Assembly: GCA_023129165.1 (NCBI GenBank)
Contig: JAGMCL010000151.1
Span: 1 to 62,172 of the forward strand
DNA length: 62,172 nucleotides
Reading direction: 5' to 3'
From: Caldifarciminota bacterium
GTDB taxonomy: Bacteria > Hydrothermota > UBA3073
The translations under genes were made by a program, and so were the position numbers. How positions within the stretch are numbered: the first letter of the stretch is position 1; the number at the start of each line of letters is the position of its first letter. The notes under the pieces were generated by a model that made no database searches, was not told the DNA's origin, and was given only the letters and a program-made list of their open reading frames with translations. Below, one piece after another: positions 18,488-27,805 of this stretch.

Positions 18488-20257
18488 ATGCGTGATTTAC
18501 TAAAATATCTTAAACCATCAAGGGGAAGATTTACCCTTTCCATAATCTTTATGCTTGGTTTTGCCATCCTCTCAAGTATTTCCCTATCTCTTATCGCACC
18601 CTTTTTACAAAGTATATTTTACGAACAATCAATAATCCCGAAGAATGATATTCTTGACCGTTTTACAAACCTAATAATAGGTCAAACGAAATGGGAAACC
18701 ATAATAAAACTTCAGATAGTATTGGTTTCTATATTTCTTATAAAGGGATTATTTGGTTATATTCATCGATACCTTGCAGTGTCCACAGAGGAAAATGTAA
18801 TAAGGGATATAAGAAAGGATATGGTAGAGCATATATACTCTCTTTCACTTGACCATTTCCACAAGACAAGATCAGGAACATGGGTGTCAAAAGTTACAAA
18901 TGATATAGGAAGAATAGAAAGAAGCATCTATAATGGTCTTCTTGGAATAATAAGACAAATTATACTTATGCTTGCATATTTGACTTTCGCAATGTATCTA
19001 TCCTGGAAACTTCTAATAGTCACTGTAGTAATATTTCCTATCATCACTAAAATCATCAACATACTTGGAAGAAAGTTAAGAGAAAGGAGCGAGGTAGTAC
19101 AAGAAAATATTGCTGATGTCACTTCACAATTCTCTGAAGGACTTTCCGGTATGAAAATAATTAAATCCTTTTTAATGGAGAAAAAAGAGACCAGTAAAAT
19201 ACTACATTCTTCTAAAAGATATTTCAAATCACGACTGAGATTTGAAAGAATCGGTCTTATAGGAACACCACTTTCGGAGTTCATAATAACAATAGGGATT
19301 TGTGCTGTTATATCCTATGGTGCCTTCCAGGTTTTTAATAATTACATATCCCCGGATAGATTTATTATATTCCTTGCCTGTGTTATTTCCTTAATGGAAC
19401 CATTAAAAAGGATACCTACTGCCAATGTTCATCTTCAACAGGGTTTACAAGCTATGAAAAGAATTAAGAGGGTTCTATCACTGGTCCCATCTGTTGTAGA
19501 AGATCCAAATGCATTAAAAATAGAGAGCTTTAAGGAGAATATTGTCTTTAAGAATGTCTCATTTAGCTACCTTGGAAATGAAGATGTAATTAATAATATT
19601 AATTTTAAGATAAAGAAAGGCGAAAGTATAGCACTTGTAGGTCCTTCAGGTGCAGGCAAATCAACCATTGCAGATCTATTGATGAGATTCTATGACCCAA
19701 CTTCAGGTTCAATAGAAATGGATGGTCTCGACCTTAGGAAAATACGAATAAAAGATCTAATAAAACAAATAGGACTCGTTACACAGGAACCATTTCTGTT
19801 CAATGATACAATCGGAAGAAATATAACCTATGGTGATGATAATATTAATGAAGATAGAATGATATTATATGCAAAGCTGGCAAATGCTGATGAATTCATA
19901 AAAAAACTGCCGGATAGTTACAATACACTTGTAGGCGAGAGGGGAGTAACACTCTCAGGTGGTGAAAGACAAAGGATATCTATAGCACGTGCACTATACT
20001 CAAATCCAGAGATTCTTATCTTCGATGAAGCAACCTCTCACCTTGATCAGCTATCTGAAAAGAAGGTACAGGATGCAATCGAAAAAGTACTACAAGACAG
20101 AACTGCGCTTGTTATTGCACACAGACTATCAACAGTAAAAGACTGTACGAGAATTGTAGTCATAGACAATGGAATGATAGTAGAGGAGGGAACCCACGAG
20201 CAGCTTATGGAAAAGAATGGGTTATATAAGAAACTTGTTAAGAGAGGACTGGAGTGA
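18488..20257 (+). CDS. MsbA-like lipid/polysaccharide ABC exporter
   Basis: The promoter at 18452-18480 lies inside the longer open frame (from 18401), so I start at ATG 18488, giving MRDLLKYLKPSRGRF and 589 residues. A six-helix membrane domain (about 15-310) is followed by an ATPase with Walker A GPSGAGKST near 385, signature LSGGERQR near 489 and Walker B ILIFDEATSHLD near 509. All catalytic residues are present, so it should work as a homodimer. It resembles MsbA and other lipid or lipid-linked oligosaccharide flippases, which fits the neighbouring O-antigen ligase and glycosyltransferase genes, although those are on the other strand. The mRNA appears leaderless, and three palindromes upstream suggest regulation. 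Confidence 0.9.
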   Translation: MRDLLKYLKPSRGRFTLSIIFMLGFAILSSISLSLIAPFLQSIFYEQSIIPKNDILDRFTNLIIGQTKWETIIKLQIVLVSIFLIKGLFGYIHRYLAVSTEENVIRDIRKDMVEHIYSLSLDHFHKTRSGTWVSKVTNDIGRIERSIYNGLLGIIRQIILMLAYLTFAMYLSWKLLIVTVVIFPIITKIINILGRKLRERSEVVQENIADVTSQFSEGLSGMKIIKSFLMEKKETSKILHSSKRYFKSRLRFERIGLIGTPLSEFIITIGICAVISYGAFQVFNNYISPDRFIIFLACVISLMEPLKRIPTANVHLQQGLQAMKRIKRVLSLVPSVVEDPNALKIESFKENIVFKNVSFSYLGNEDVINNINFKIKKGESIALVGPSGAGKSTIADLLMRFYDPTSGSIEMDGLDLRKIRIKDLIKQIGLVTQEPFLFNDTIGRNITYGDDNINEDRMILYAKLANADEFIKKLPDSYNTLVGERGVTLSGGERQRISIARALYSNPEILIFDEATSHLDQLSEKKVQDAIEKVLQDRTALVIAHRLSTVKDCTRIVVIDNGMIVEEGTHEQLMEKNGLYKKLVKRGLE

Positions 20258-20584
20258 AACAGCAGGTGTTACATGTTAAACGTTAAATGTGAAATGTTAA
20301 ATGTTTGATGTTGAATGTTGGATTCGGTAGGAGCCCCGCCTTTGGCGGGACGATAATGGAAGACTGAAGAGGGAAAAGCGTCCTGATAAAATAGCTACGC
20401 ATTCTACAGGATAAATAAGGCGTGAAGCGTAGGGCAAGGCTTCAGCCTTGCGAGAAGAGGGAAGAGCGAAATTAATTGGTTATCAGTAATCGTTGAATTG
20501 AAAAAACTTTGTGTCTTTCCGTTAGCTAACGGACTTGGTGGCATTATAAAAAATCTGAAGTGTATACAGATGGTAAGAATATCT
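20258..20584. repeat. Repeat-filled intergenic region
   Basis: Holds a TGTTAAATGTTGAATG-like satellite (20270-20325) and CCCCGCCTTTGGCGGG (20334-20349). Next is the inverted-orientation copy of the 7046-7080 unit (20378-20420), then GTAGGGCAAGGCTTCAGCCT (20429-20448) and GTTAGCTAACGG (20521). No gene is visible. The order of units mirrors 7020-7200. Confidence 0.7.
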
Positions 20585-21496
20585 TCATGGCGCATCATTA
20601 AGATGAATCATCCTTTCAAATTCTCCCATTCGATTGGGTTGGTTTTCAATTATACCTATTCTCGATAAAAAAAGGCATTTACAGAATCTTGCCTTGCAGG
20701 GTAGTGGCTTCTCCATAAGTTGTAGAGTACCCTCAAATATGTTTCCAAGAGGAGTGGAATCCCCAAGACATCTACGCACACTGCCATCTGGATAGATTCT
20801 TATAAAGTTCTTACCTGCTGAGCATATCATACCTTTATAAGTTGGAGAACTATAAAGCCCAAGCCTTGATACGGAGTCAACAAGATATTCCTCTATCAAT
20901 TCTCTTTCCTTGGCTGTGTAGGAACGTGGATATTTATGTCTTAAAAGACCTTTCTTATATATTCCCCTGAAGACCTTTGGCTGCACTGTAAGACCATAAG
21001 ATTTGAACAACCCAATATATTTATCCAGTCTACCCAGTATAGAAGGATAAGTCACCAGTGATATTATTGTTGAAAATCCGTTTTCTCTTAAGCTTAATAC
21101 ATTTTTGATAAATTCATCAACCCTTCCTCGTTTTTCGACCTCCGCTACATGGAATGCACAGTTCATATATACTATCCTATCAGGAACAATTTCTTCGATG
21201 AATCTGTCTATATTACAGGAAAGATTTGTATCAATGTGAATAAAATGTTTCTTTGTGAGCTCATTGACTATCTGGGTTAGTTTTTGATAGAGAAACGGTT
21301 CTCCTCCTGATATGCCTATCCACCAGATCTTTCCTGTATTATTGAACCCTTTTGCAATTTCTTCTGGGGTGAATCTACCAACTGACTTATCTTCACTTTT
21401 CTGATGACCAAAGCAATACTCACAATCATAGTTGCAAGCCTTATTGAAATACCAAAGTGCGAAGTGTGTTATATCCCTTATTGTACCTTTCCGCAT
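20585..21496 (-). CDS. Radical SAM protein with SPASM-like C-terminal cysteines
   Basis: 303 residues. The 4Fe-4S motif CNYDCEYC (Cys21, Cys25, Cys28) and the SAM-binding GISGGEPFLY (about 58-67) define a radical SAM domain. Later cysteines (MICSAGKNFIRIYPDGSVRRC, then CKARFCKC) resemble an auxiliary-cluster SPASM or Twitch region. Such proteins modify peptides or small molecules. The position next to polysaccharide genes hints at envelope or sugar modification, but the substrate is unknown. The start has a weak ribosome site. The 315 bases upstream are repeat sequence. Confidence 0.85.
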   Translation of the reverse strand: MRKGTIRDITHFALWYFNKACNYDCEYCFGHQKSEDKSVGRFTPEEIAKGFNNTGKIWWIGISGGEPFLYQKLTQIVNELTKKHFIHIDTNLSCNIDRFIEEIVPDRIVYMNCAFHVAEVEKRGRVDEFIKNVLSLRENGFSTIISLVTYPSILGRLDKYIGLFKSYGLTVQPKVFRGIYKKGLLRHKYPRSYTAKERELIEEYLVDSVSRLGLYSSPTYKGMICSAGKNFIRIYPDGSVRRCLGDSTPLGNIFEGTLQLMEKPLPCKARFCKCLFLSRIGIIENQPNRMGEFERMIHLNDAP

Positions 21497-21811
21497 AATA
21501 ATCTCATTTAAGTTTTTTGGGTAGTGTGAAAAATATCTTAACTAATTTATAATAACCTATATTTTTAAAGTAATTGACAATTTTTTGCTTGCCTCCCCTT
21601 GATTCTTGTAGGGGTCGGATTTATCCGACCCGTTTCTTTTACGGGTTCGATAAATCGAACCCCTACATTTTTGATTTCATATTCTTTCATATTATTTTTC
21701 ACAGTATCGTTTTTTTGGTTCTAAATTCCTCACCATAGTGAAATGTTTTCTTATTATCTTATTTCACAGCAATATTCAACCTTCACACTAATCAACCAAT
21801 TAACTATTCAA
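21497..21811. repeat. Palindromic repeat family B, complete copy, plus satellite
   Basis: 21608-21666 carries GGGTCGGATTTATCCGACCC and GGGTTCGATAAATCGAACCC. The TTTCATATTATTTTTCACAG tail of the 8823-8970 copy is shared. 21775-21830 is a CAACTATTCAACTAATCAAC-like satellite running into the 3' end of the ligase gene. Confidence 0.8.
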
Positions 21812-22951
21812 CTAATCAACTCTTATCCCTATTCCAACTATTGTCCAGAAAAGTACTGCAAGGGGTAAAAATTCGAATACAGTCCCTGTTAAACCAACAA
21901 GAAGTGCACCTATTATTGAAAATGCGCATGCGAATGATACTGGAGACCCCCTTTTAAAACAAAACCATATAAAAAGCAACATTAAAAACAAGAAGGCAGT
22001 AAATCCGAGTATTCCAGTCTCACACAATAGTTGTATATACATTGAATGTGCATGTCCATGCATAATCTTTTCATCTCCCTTGTAATCCTTTGCAATCTTA
22101 TAGTATGTTGAAAGTCCACAACCTGTAATTGGTTTTTTCTCAAACGCCGATAATGCTACCTTCCATGTATTAAATCTGGTTTGGATAGAGGATTCTGAAG
22201 TGAATCTATCTGCAAATCTGTTAAATCTTTTGCTGTTCGTAACATAAATAATGGAAAAAAAGAGAATTATGACAACACCAATCTTCCAGTTCTTAATTAA
22301 TATGACAAGCAATGTTAATATCAATACTGCAGACAAAGCTGCAAATGAATTAGTAAAAACAATACAAATAATTGAAAATACTACTAAAGAAATTGATAAT
22401 ATTTTCCACCTTAAATCTTTTAATTTATATATAGATACTACTGCAAGAGGTAGTAAGAGTATCAAATATTGAGCAAATCTATTACGATTGCTTAAGGTTG
22501 ATGTTGCACCCTTTTCAGTTGAAATGGTTATCGAAAACAAGTCAGTCCTTATCTTAATATTGTAATTGATAAGATATTGAATTATACCAAATGCAGTTAC
22601 TATTATCCCCGATATGATGAACACTTTTAGAATCTTATCGATATTTTTGTTTGAACACGATACCATTAAACAAAGGAGAAAGGACAGGACATAAAAGGGA
22701 AATCGACCGAAAGACACGCCTTTCTGTATGGAGAATACTGCTGATAGGATTGTTACAAATAGAAGAAGAAACATTGCAAACCAGAAGATTTTTGGTCTAA
22801 AAGTTACTATATTTTTCCACTTAATCAAGAAAAATATCAATGCAATAAACGCTGCCAGTACAGCCAATGGAGATAAAATTGGAATAAAGAAAATAAATAC
22901 AAGTATTCCTTTCTCTATAACTCCTTCAAATCTATTTGATGTACTTTTCAT
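21812..22951 (-). CDS. O-antigen ligase/polymerase family membrane protein (Wzy_C type)
   Basis: I start at 22951, where GAGGAGG precedes ATGAAAAGTAC; the four-codon longer frame lacks a ribosome site. The 379-residue protein has about ten hydrophobic segments. A large periplasmic loop holds the family pattern (FNTWKVALSAFEKKPITGCG, YYKIAKDYKGDEKIMHGHAH, SMYIQLLCETGILG). The H-G-H-x-H-S stretch is typical of WaaL/Wzy-like enzymes, which join polysaccharide to a lipid or protein acceptor at the periplasmic face. The start overlaps the end of the glycosyltransferase gene by 20 bases, so translation is probably coupled. Confidence 0.87.
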   Translation of the reverse strand: MKSTSNRFEGVIEKGILVFIFFIPILSPLAVLAAFIALIFFLIKWKNIVTFRPKIFWFAMFLLLFVTILSAVFSIQKGVSFGRFPFYVLSFLLCLMVSCSNKNIDKILKVFIISGIIVTAFGIIQYLINYNIKIRTDLFSITISTEKGATSTLSNRNRFAQYLILLLPLAVVSIYKLKDLRWKILSISLVVFSIICIVFTNSFAALSAVLILTLLVILIKNWKIGVVIILFFSIIYVTNSKRFNRFADRFTSESSIQTRFNTWKVALSAFEKKPITGCGLSTYYKIAKDYKGDEKIMHGHAHSMYIQLLCETGILGFTAFLFLMLLFIWFCFKRGSPVSFACAFSIIGALLVGLTGTVFEFLPLAVLFWTIVGIGIRVD

Positions 22952-23981
22952 AAACCTCCTCAATCTCTCTTATTTCCCTCTTTAGAGTGAATCTTTCCTC
23001 AATTATTTTTCTACCATTTATACCCATTTCTTCCCGCAAATTTTGATCCTCAGCGAGTTTATTAAGAAAGTTGGTTAGACCCTCAATATCACACTCATTA
23101 ACTAAAAATCCACTCTTGCCGTGCTTTACAATTTCTGGAATACCAGCATGGTAAGTCGATATTACAGGTAATCCTGCAGCCATCGCCTCTTTTATCGTGG
23201 TCGGCATTCCTTCCTTGTCTCCGTTTCTTCCAGTAATATGGGGTGCAAGGAATATATCAGATTTTGACATCGCTTCCCTTACATCCTCAGGCTTTAAGAA
23301 ACCTGTAAGATTTACATTAGACGATATTCCGAGCGATTCTATAACTTCCTTGATGTATGGTCTTAACTTACCATCCCCTATAATAACAAGGCGTGCACTC
23401 TTATTCTTCATTTGTTTAAATGCTCTTACTCCATACTCAAAACCCTTTTTTTCGACAAACCTTCCACACATAAGTATCCTTAAAATATCTCCTGAACCCT
23501 GTTTTTTAATCCTGAACTGAGTAGAATTAATTCCTATATAATGCACTTTAAGTTTCTCCTTAACGCATCCCTCCTTTATAAGGTCCTGTTTCATATCTTT
23601 TGACATTGTTAGAATAAGTTGAGAAGTTCTGAATAATCTCTTTATATTCCTACGGTAAAAGAAATAATGCATCATTCTTGATGCATCTATACCATAGAAG
23701 GTAACAATTAGAGGAAGGCTATATTTAACTGCAATCGGAATTGCTGATATACCACTCCATCCAAAATGTGCGTGGATAAGTCCCACATTATTTTCAAGAA
23801 GTATTCTAGTTATATCCTTTTTATTATAAGTAAAGACTGAATCAAATGGGAAGATATCACGATTTAATATACTCTTAGTTATAATGACAGTGGGAAACTT
23901 CTCTATATGTTTAATCTCATTGTATATGAACGTCTCTGACAACTGAAGATACTTATCTATGAAACAGGCAACGGTCTTCAT
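22932..23981 (-). CDS. GT4-family glycosyltransferase
   Basis: 349 residues with a GT-B fold. The N-terminal domain includes GLIHAHFGWSG. The C-terminal nucleotide-sugar domain has the E-x7-E region in PTTIKEAMAAGLPVISTYHA and GIPEIVKHGKSGFLV. GT4 enzymes are retaining transferases that build envelope polysaccharide in the cytoplasm. The start codon overlaps the stop of the upstream GT2 gene by four bases (ATGA), and the stop overlaps the O-antigen ligase start, so it lies inside a tight operon. Confidence 0.9.
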   Translation of the reverse strand: MKTVACFIDKYLQLSETFIYNEIKHIEKFPTVIITKSILNRDIFPFDSVFTYNKKDITRILLENNVGLIHAHFGWSGISAIPIAVKYSLPLIVTFYGIDASRMMHYFFYRRNIKRLFRTSQLILTMSKDMKQDLIKEGCVKEKLKVHYIGINSTQFRIKKQGSGDILRILMCGRFVEKKGFEYGVRAFKQMKNKSARLVIIGDGKLRPYIKEVIESLGISSNVNLTGFLKPEDVREAMSKSDIFLAPHITGRNGDKEGMPTTIKEAMAAGLPVISTYHAGIPEIVKHGKSGFLVNECDIEGLTNFLNKLAEDQNLREEMGINGRKIIEERFTLKREIREIEEVYEKYIK

Positions 23982-24877
23982 CTCTCTCTAATCCCCTTTG
24001 CTCTATAATGATATTTCAACAATTCTTTCATTAAAGGAAATACAAATATAAATGGTGAATCGACACTTTTAATAACTAAATCAACCAAACGCTCTTTCTC
24101 AGCCCATATCGGAGTCATAAAGATATTTGATATAAATACTACCCTTTTATTAGCGCTGCTTTCACCAGTCCAGGACTCTGCCTTTTGAATGAACCTCCAG
24201 GATGTTCGACCTCTCTCCTCGAATTTTTTCAGAAGATTATTGAGCCATTCCCTTGTTAGATACCCATCAACATGGTAAGCTGCACATTTTCTTATAGAAA
24301 TAACCTTCTTTACACCCATCTTCTTTAGTCTCATACCAAATTCCACGTCCATATACCCCATTAACTTATGGTCATCGAATAGACCTGCATCAAGTATCCA
24401 TTTTTTCCTCAAAGAACAGTTCTGTATGACCAGACCAGTTAAACAAATACCATCTATTCTGAGTGTAAAATTACCAAAACTTCTTGGGCTTCTTATATGT
24501 CTTACCAGTCCCTGAATAACTATCTTATCATCCTTTTCATGAAAAGATATATGGTCTTCTATGAAATTACTCGTAACCAGCACGTCAGAGTCAACAAAAA
24601 TAATCAGTTCTCCTGTTGCCTCCTTGATTGCAACATTCCGCGCACGCCAATGACCAATTCTTTCGTTAAACCTTATATACCTAATTTTTGTTTTTGGAAC
24701 TCCCAATTCAGTGAATGTGGGATTAATATTTGATATCATTTTATCAGTTCCGTCTTCTGATGCATCATCTACTACAATTATTTCGTCCGGAGGTCTTGTC
24801 TGCTCCAGCAATCTCTTGATACAGTCGCCTAATACATGGGCACGATTACGGGTCGGTATTATAACAGATACTTTCAT
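23978..24877 (-). CDS. GT2-family glycosyltransferase
   Basis: I take ATG 24877 (MKVSVIIPTRNRA). A GTG-started longer frame to 24937 adds only NELDKPNKPDKLDN, encoded by a TTTATCTGGTTTGTT-like satellite. The 299 residues have GT2 motifs: VVDDASEDGTD near 37, the DXD-like metal site FVDSDVL near 97, and a C-terminal YHYRAKGIRER. An inverting sugar transferase of polysaccharide synthesis. It is clearly paralogous to the next gene upstream (25093), sharing overall layout and the SPF/LxxxFPxxxxxxKYHYRAKGI ending. Confidence 0.88.
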   Translation of the reverse strand: MKVSVIIPTRNRAHVLGDCIKRLLEQTRPPDEIIVVDDASEDGTDKMISNINPTFTELGVPKTKIRYIRFNERIGHWRARNVAIKEATGELIIFVDSDVLVTSNFIEDHISFHEKDDKIVIQGLVRHIRSPRSFGNFTLRIDGICLTGLVIQNCSLRKKWILDAGLFDDHKLMGYMDVEFGMRLKKMGVKKVISIRKCAAYHVDGYLTREWLNNLLKKFEERGRTSWRFIQKAESWTGESSANKRVVFISNIFMTPIWAEKERLVDLVIKSVDSPFIFVFPLMKELLKYHYRAKGIRER

Positions 24878-25092
24878 AGTGTTGTCTAGTTTATCTGGTT
24901 TGTTTGGTTTATCTAGTTCATTTGGTTTTATACTCACTACTCACTACTTTCTTATCTGGTTTGTTTAGTTAATTTAGTTGTTATATCTAATAACTGATAA
25001 CCATTAACTAATAACAAATAACCAATAACTAATAAAATCTAACACTCAAAATTCAACCAATCAACTATTCAACTAATTAACTATTCAACTAA
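24878..25092. repeat. Degenerate satellite spacer
   Basis: Short degenerate tandem units (TTTATCTGGTTTGTTTGG-like; AACTAATAACAAATAACC-like; CAACTATTCAACTAATTAAC-like) fill the gap between the two GT2 genes. They extend into possible coding sequence on both sides. Confidence 0.65.
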
Positions 25093-26061
25093 TTAACATT
25101 TGCCATTTTCCATTTGCCATTTTACTTTCCCCATCTTCTCCATTGCTTTTTTTATTCCTTTAGCACGGTAATGATACTTTGCAACCTTTCTCCAGAAGGG
25201 AAATAGTGGGATTAAGGGTGAATCAATCATCCTTTCCATTGTTTTTAATGTAGATTCATTTTCTACCCATGCCTCAGTATTATAGAACTTAGAAAAGAAA
25301 AGAGTCCTTTTGGTCCTTGCGATGTTTTCTGCCAATTTACCATGTTTTGCAACGAAGCATGCTGCACTGTATCCTCTTTCATAGTTTTTTTGGAAATACT
25401 CTGTTAGCCTTTCCCGACCATATGGTTTATCTACATGATATGCCATACAGGTTCTAATGCCATATAAATATTTCAGTCCTATTTTCTGTAGTCTGAGACC
25501 AACTTCAATATCCTTAAAACCAATAAAACCACCTAAATTCTCATCAAATCCACCTACTTCAAGCATATACTTTCTATGAACCGATGTATTCTGGGACACG
25601 AAAAGTCCAAAAAAGATTGCATTCGGAAAGTAAAACCTGAAACTAAACCAGCCTGGATGCTTTACGTGATGCACCATTCCCTGAAGGATTATTTTATCGT
25701 GCCTTTTGTGTATCTTTATATGATCCTCCACAAATCGAGGATGGGCAAGGACATCAGAATCCGTAAATATTATTATATCTCCCTTAGCCTCCTTTATCCC
25801 AATATTCCTCGCAACATATGGACCACTTTGATGTTTTAGCTTTATATACCTTAATTTTGATTTTCTTGCCCCGCACCAAGCCTGGCTTTTGTGTGGGGTG
25901 AAATCCTTGATTTTTGATATTATCTTATCGGTTCCATCTGTTGAGGCATCATCTATTAGAATGATTTCATAGTTGTCAATGGTTTGATTTAATAGATAGA
26001 CAAGGGAGTATTCGAGAAGCTCCCCCCTATTGTGCGATGGCATTATTACAGATGCATCAAG
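25093..26061 (-). CDS. GT2-family glycosyltransferase, paralogue of the adjacent gene
   Basis: I prefer ATG 26061 (MLDASVIMPSHNRGE), where homology to GT2 enzymes begins, over the frame start at 26118; neither has a clear ribosome site. The 322 residues include LIDDASTDGTD near 37, IFTDSDVLAHP near 100 and YHYRAKGIKKA near the end. The last residues (KMGKVKWQMENGKC) are encoded by an ATGGCAAATGGAAA satellite, so the natural C terminus was probably extended by repeat sequence. Role as for its neighbour: sugar transfer in envelope polysaccharide assembly. Tandem duplication is the simplest origin. Confidence 0.85.
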   Translation of the reverse strand, partial: LDASVIMPSHNRGELLEYSLVYLLNQTIDNYEIILIDDASTDGTDKIISKIKDFTPHKSQAWCGARKSKLRYIKLKHQSGPYVARNIGIKEAKGDIIIFTDSDVLAHPRFVEDHIKIHKRHDKIILQGMVHHVKHPGWFSFRFYFPNAIFFGLFVSQNTSVHRKYMLEVGGFDENLGGFIGFKDIEVGLRLQKIGLKYLYGIRTCMAYHVDKPYGRERLTEYFQKNYERGYSAACFVAKHGKLAENIARTKRTLFFSKFYNTEAWVENESTLKTMERMIDSPLIPLFPFWRKVAKYHYRAKGIKKAMEKMGKVKWQMENGKC

Positions 26062-26365
26062 CATGAGAACTACAAGACAATAGACAAAAGACCACCACGT
26101 AAAGTCGCTTTGCTCCAACGGGGCAAGCAGACATAAGACATTGGTTATCAGTCATCAGTTATCAGTAATCGGTCATCAATCAACATTCAACATTAAACAT
26201 AAAACATTTAACATTTCAACACATTTAACATTCAATATTTCTTCTATCGCGACTGGGAAGTCGCTCCTACCAATCGCAACGAGGACGTTGCTCCTATCTC
26301 TTTTATCTTTTTACATTCCAAATTAATCATTTAACATGTAATATTCAACATTTAACATTAAACAT
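26062..26365. repeat. Repeat-filled intergenic region
   Basis: A TCAGTTATCAGTAATCGGTC satellite (26145-26175) and AACATTTAACATT satellites (26175-26235 and 26325-26378) surround two palindromes: GCGACTGGGAAGTCGC (26249-26264) and GCAACGAGGACGTTGC (26276-26291). Each is followed by TCCTA. The second palindrome also occurs at 7099. Confidence 0.7.
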
Positions 26366-27463
26366 TTAACATTCCACATTATGCCCTACTATTCGTTCAG
26401 CGATTTTCCTTGCCCCTCCTTCAGGTCCCATCCTCTCCATCCCAATTTTACCCATCTCCTCCCTGAGTTTTGGATTTGAGAGTAGTTCAATAGTCTCATT
26501 TACTACTCCATCTGGGTAATCTTTAACAAACTTCAGACAACCACCGAGTAATCTCTCCTGTCCTCTTAACCTATTGGGTGTCGTCTGAGGACCTGTTCCA
26601 ACAAAGGAAATTATAGGAATACCAAAGGATGCTGTCTGTTCAGATGCTGTACCGGAAAGGCTCATTACAAGCGTCGATGAGGTCACAATATCAACAAAGG
26701 CATTCGTTACAAAGTCTATATGTTTTTCAAGACCATATAGATTTTCTCGCAATTTCTCTTTATTTATTGTACTTGATACTGCAACTGCGTAATGTAGGTT
26801 AGATTGTTTTAAAGACAATCTCTTTAAAATAATGCCAATTTTTATCATATTCTGATATGCTTCTCTTCTGGAACCTGGAAGAATACCTATTAAGGTCTTG
26901 TTTTCTGGAGGATTGTATACATTTTCTCTTTCGAGCTCATCAACCATAGGATTACCAAGAAATACTGCCTTAAGACCAAGATGTTTTAGATTCTCTGCAG
27001 TGAATTCATCATGTGTAAAAATCTCTTCCGCAAATCTTCTCATTATAAATCTTTCTATTTTTAAATGAGGTGAAAAGTAATCAGATTTACAGGGAGCAAG
27101 AAACCATATCTTTTTTCTGAATGCAATCCAGGCTAAAATTAATAATGGGATGTCGCCTACTACAATCACATCATCTATATTATGTCTTATTTTGCGAAGT
27201 TTTGTGACATAAGAGAACGGAACTGTTGAACTCATAATCAGATCACTTATAAAACTATATAGACTCTTTAGAAAAAAACCTCCTGATGGTGGAGGAGGAT
27301 TTCCTGTTACTACTTTTATATCACGCTTTTTATATTCTTCGCCAAACGAGATGAGTGGAGCACCTATAACATTTGCATCTGGACAAATTTTCTTAATTTC
27401 TTTACCGATTATAGCACCAGACCTGTCTTCACCATAAGAATTACTTAATATGACGATATTCAT
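26366..27463 (-). CDS. Lipid-A-disaccharide synthase-related protein
   Basis: Start taken at ATG 27463 (MNIVILSNSYGEDRSG), the usual N terminus of this family; the longer frame adds 21 residues without support. The 365 residues have a GT-B/LpxB-like layout: GIPLLILAW-type first domain with FLAPCKSDYFS, then GILPGSRREAY and MSLSGTASEQTASFGIPIIS in the donor-binding half. The family (TIGR03492-like) is related to LpxB but differs from true lipid-A-disaccharide synthase, and its reaction is not established. It is first gene of the glycosyltransferase operon and has a TTGACT-17-TATAAT promoter at 27643-27671. Confidence 0.8.
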   Translation of the reverse strand: MNIVILSNSYGEDRSGAIIGKEIKKICPDANVIGAPLISFGEEYKKRDIKVVTGNPPPPSGGFFLKSLYSFISDLIMSSTVPFSYVTKLRKIRHNIDDVIVVGDIPLLILAWIAFRKKIWFLAPCKSDYFSPHLKIERFIMRRFAEEIFTHDEFTAENLKHLGLKAVFLGNPMVDELERENVYNPPENKTLIGILPGSRREAYQNMIKIGIILKRLSLKQSNLHYAVAVSSTINKEKLRENLYGLEKHIDFVTNAFVDIVTSSTLVMSLSGTASEQTASFGIPIISFVGTGPQTTPNRLRGQERLLGGCLKFVKDYPDGVVNETIELLSNPKLREEMGKIGMERMGPEGGARKIAERIVGHNVEC

Positions 27464-27642
27464 ATCTCGCTCTCTTAGCCTATGTAAACCATAAAAATTA
27501 CTTGCTACTAAGGCACCAAGACACAAAGAATATCAATTTTTTCTTGTTAATAAAAAACACGAAAGAAAATACGACTCAATTACTCAAAAAATCTTTTAAA
27601 TCAGCTTAATCCGATGAAAATAGTCTTTTAATCCGATGATAG

Positions 27643-27671
27643 ATTATAACATAAAAAGCCATTAAAGTCAA
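27643..27671 (-). promoter_or_regulatory. Promoter for the LpxB-like/glycosyltransferase operon
   Basis: Minus strand: TTGACT (27671-27666), 17 bases, TATAAT (27648-27643); about 180 bases upstream of the start at 27463. Confidence 0.75.
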
Positions 27672-27758
27672 GGAGATTCTTATGTCCCGCAAATAATAAA
27701 GTATAATCAATCTTCTTAGTTATTTTTTGCTGTGATGGAACAGTGTTGTGATTTTTTC

Positions 27759-27787
27759 TTGACTTCTGCCACTTTTAGTATTATAAT
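27759..27787 (+). promoter_or_regulatory. Promoter of the decayed recombinase
   Basis: TTGACT (27759-27764), 17 bases, TATAAT (27782-27787). The ATG at 27806 follows a GAGGT ribosome site. Confidence 0.75.
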
Positions 27788-27805
27788 CTGATAGAGGTAA
27801 GTGAA

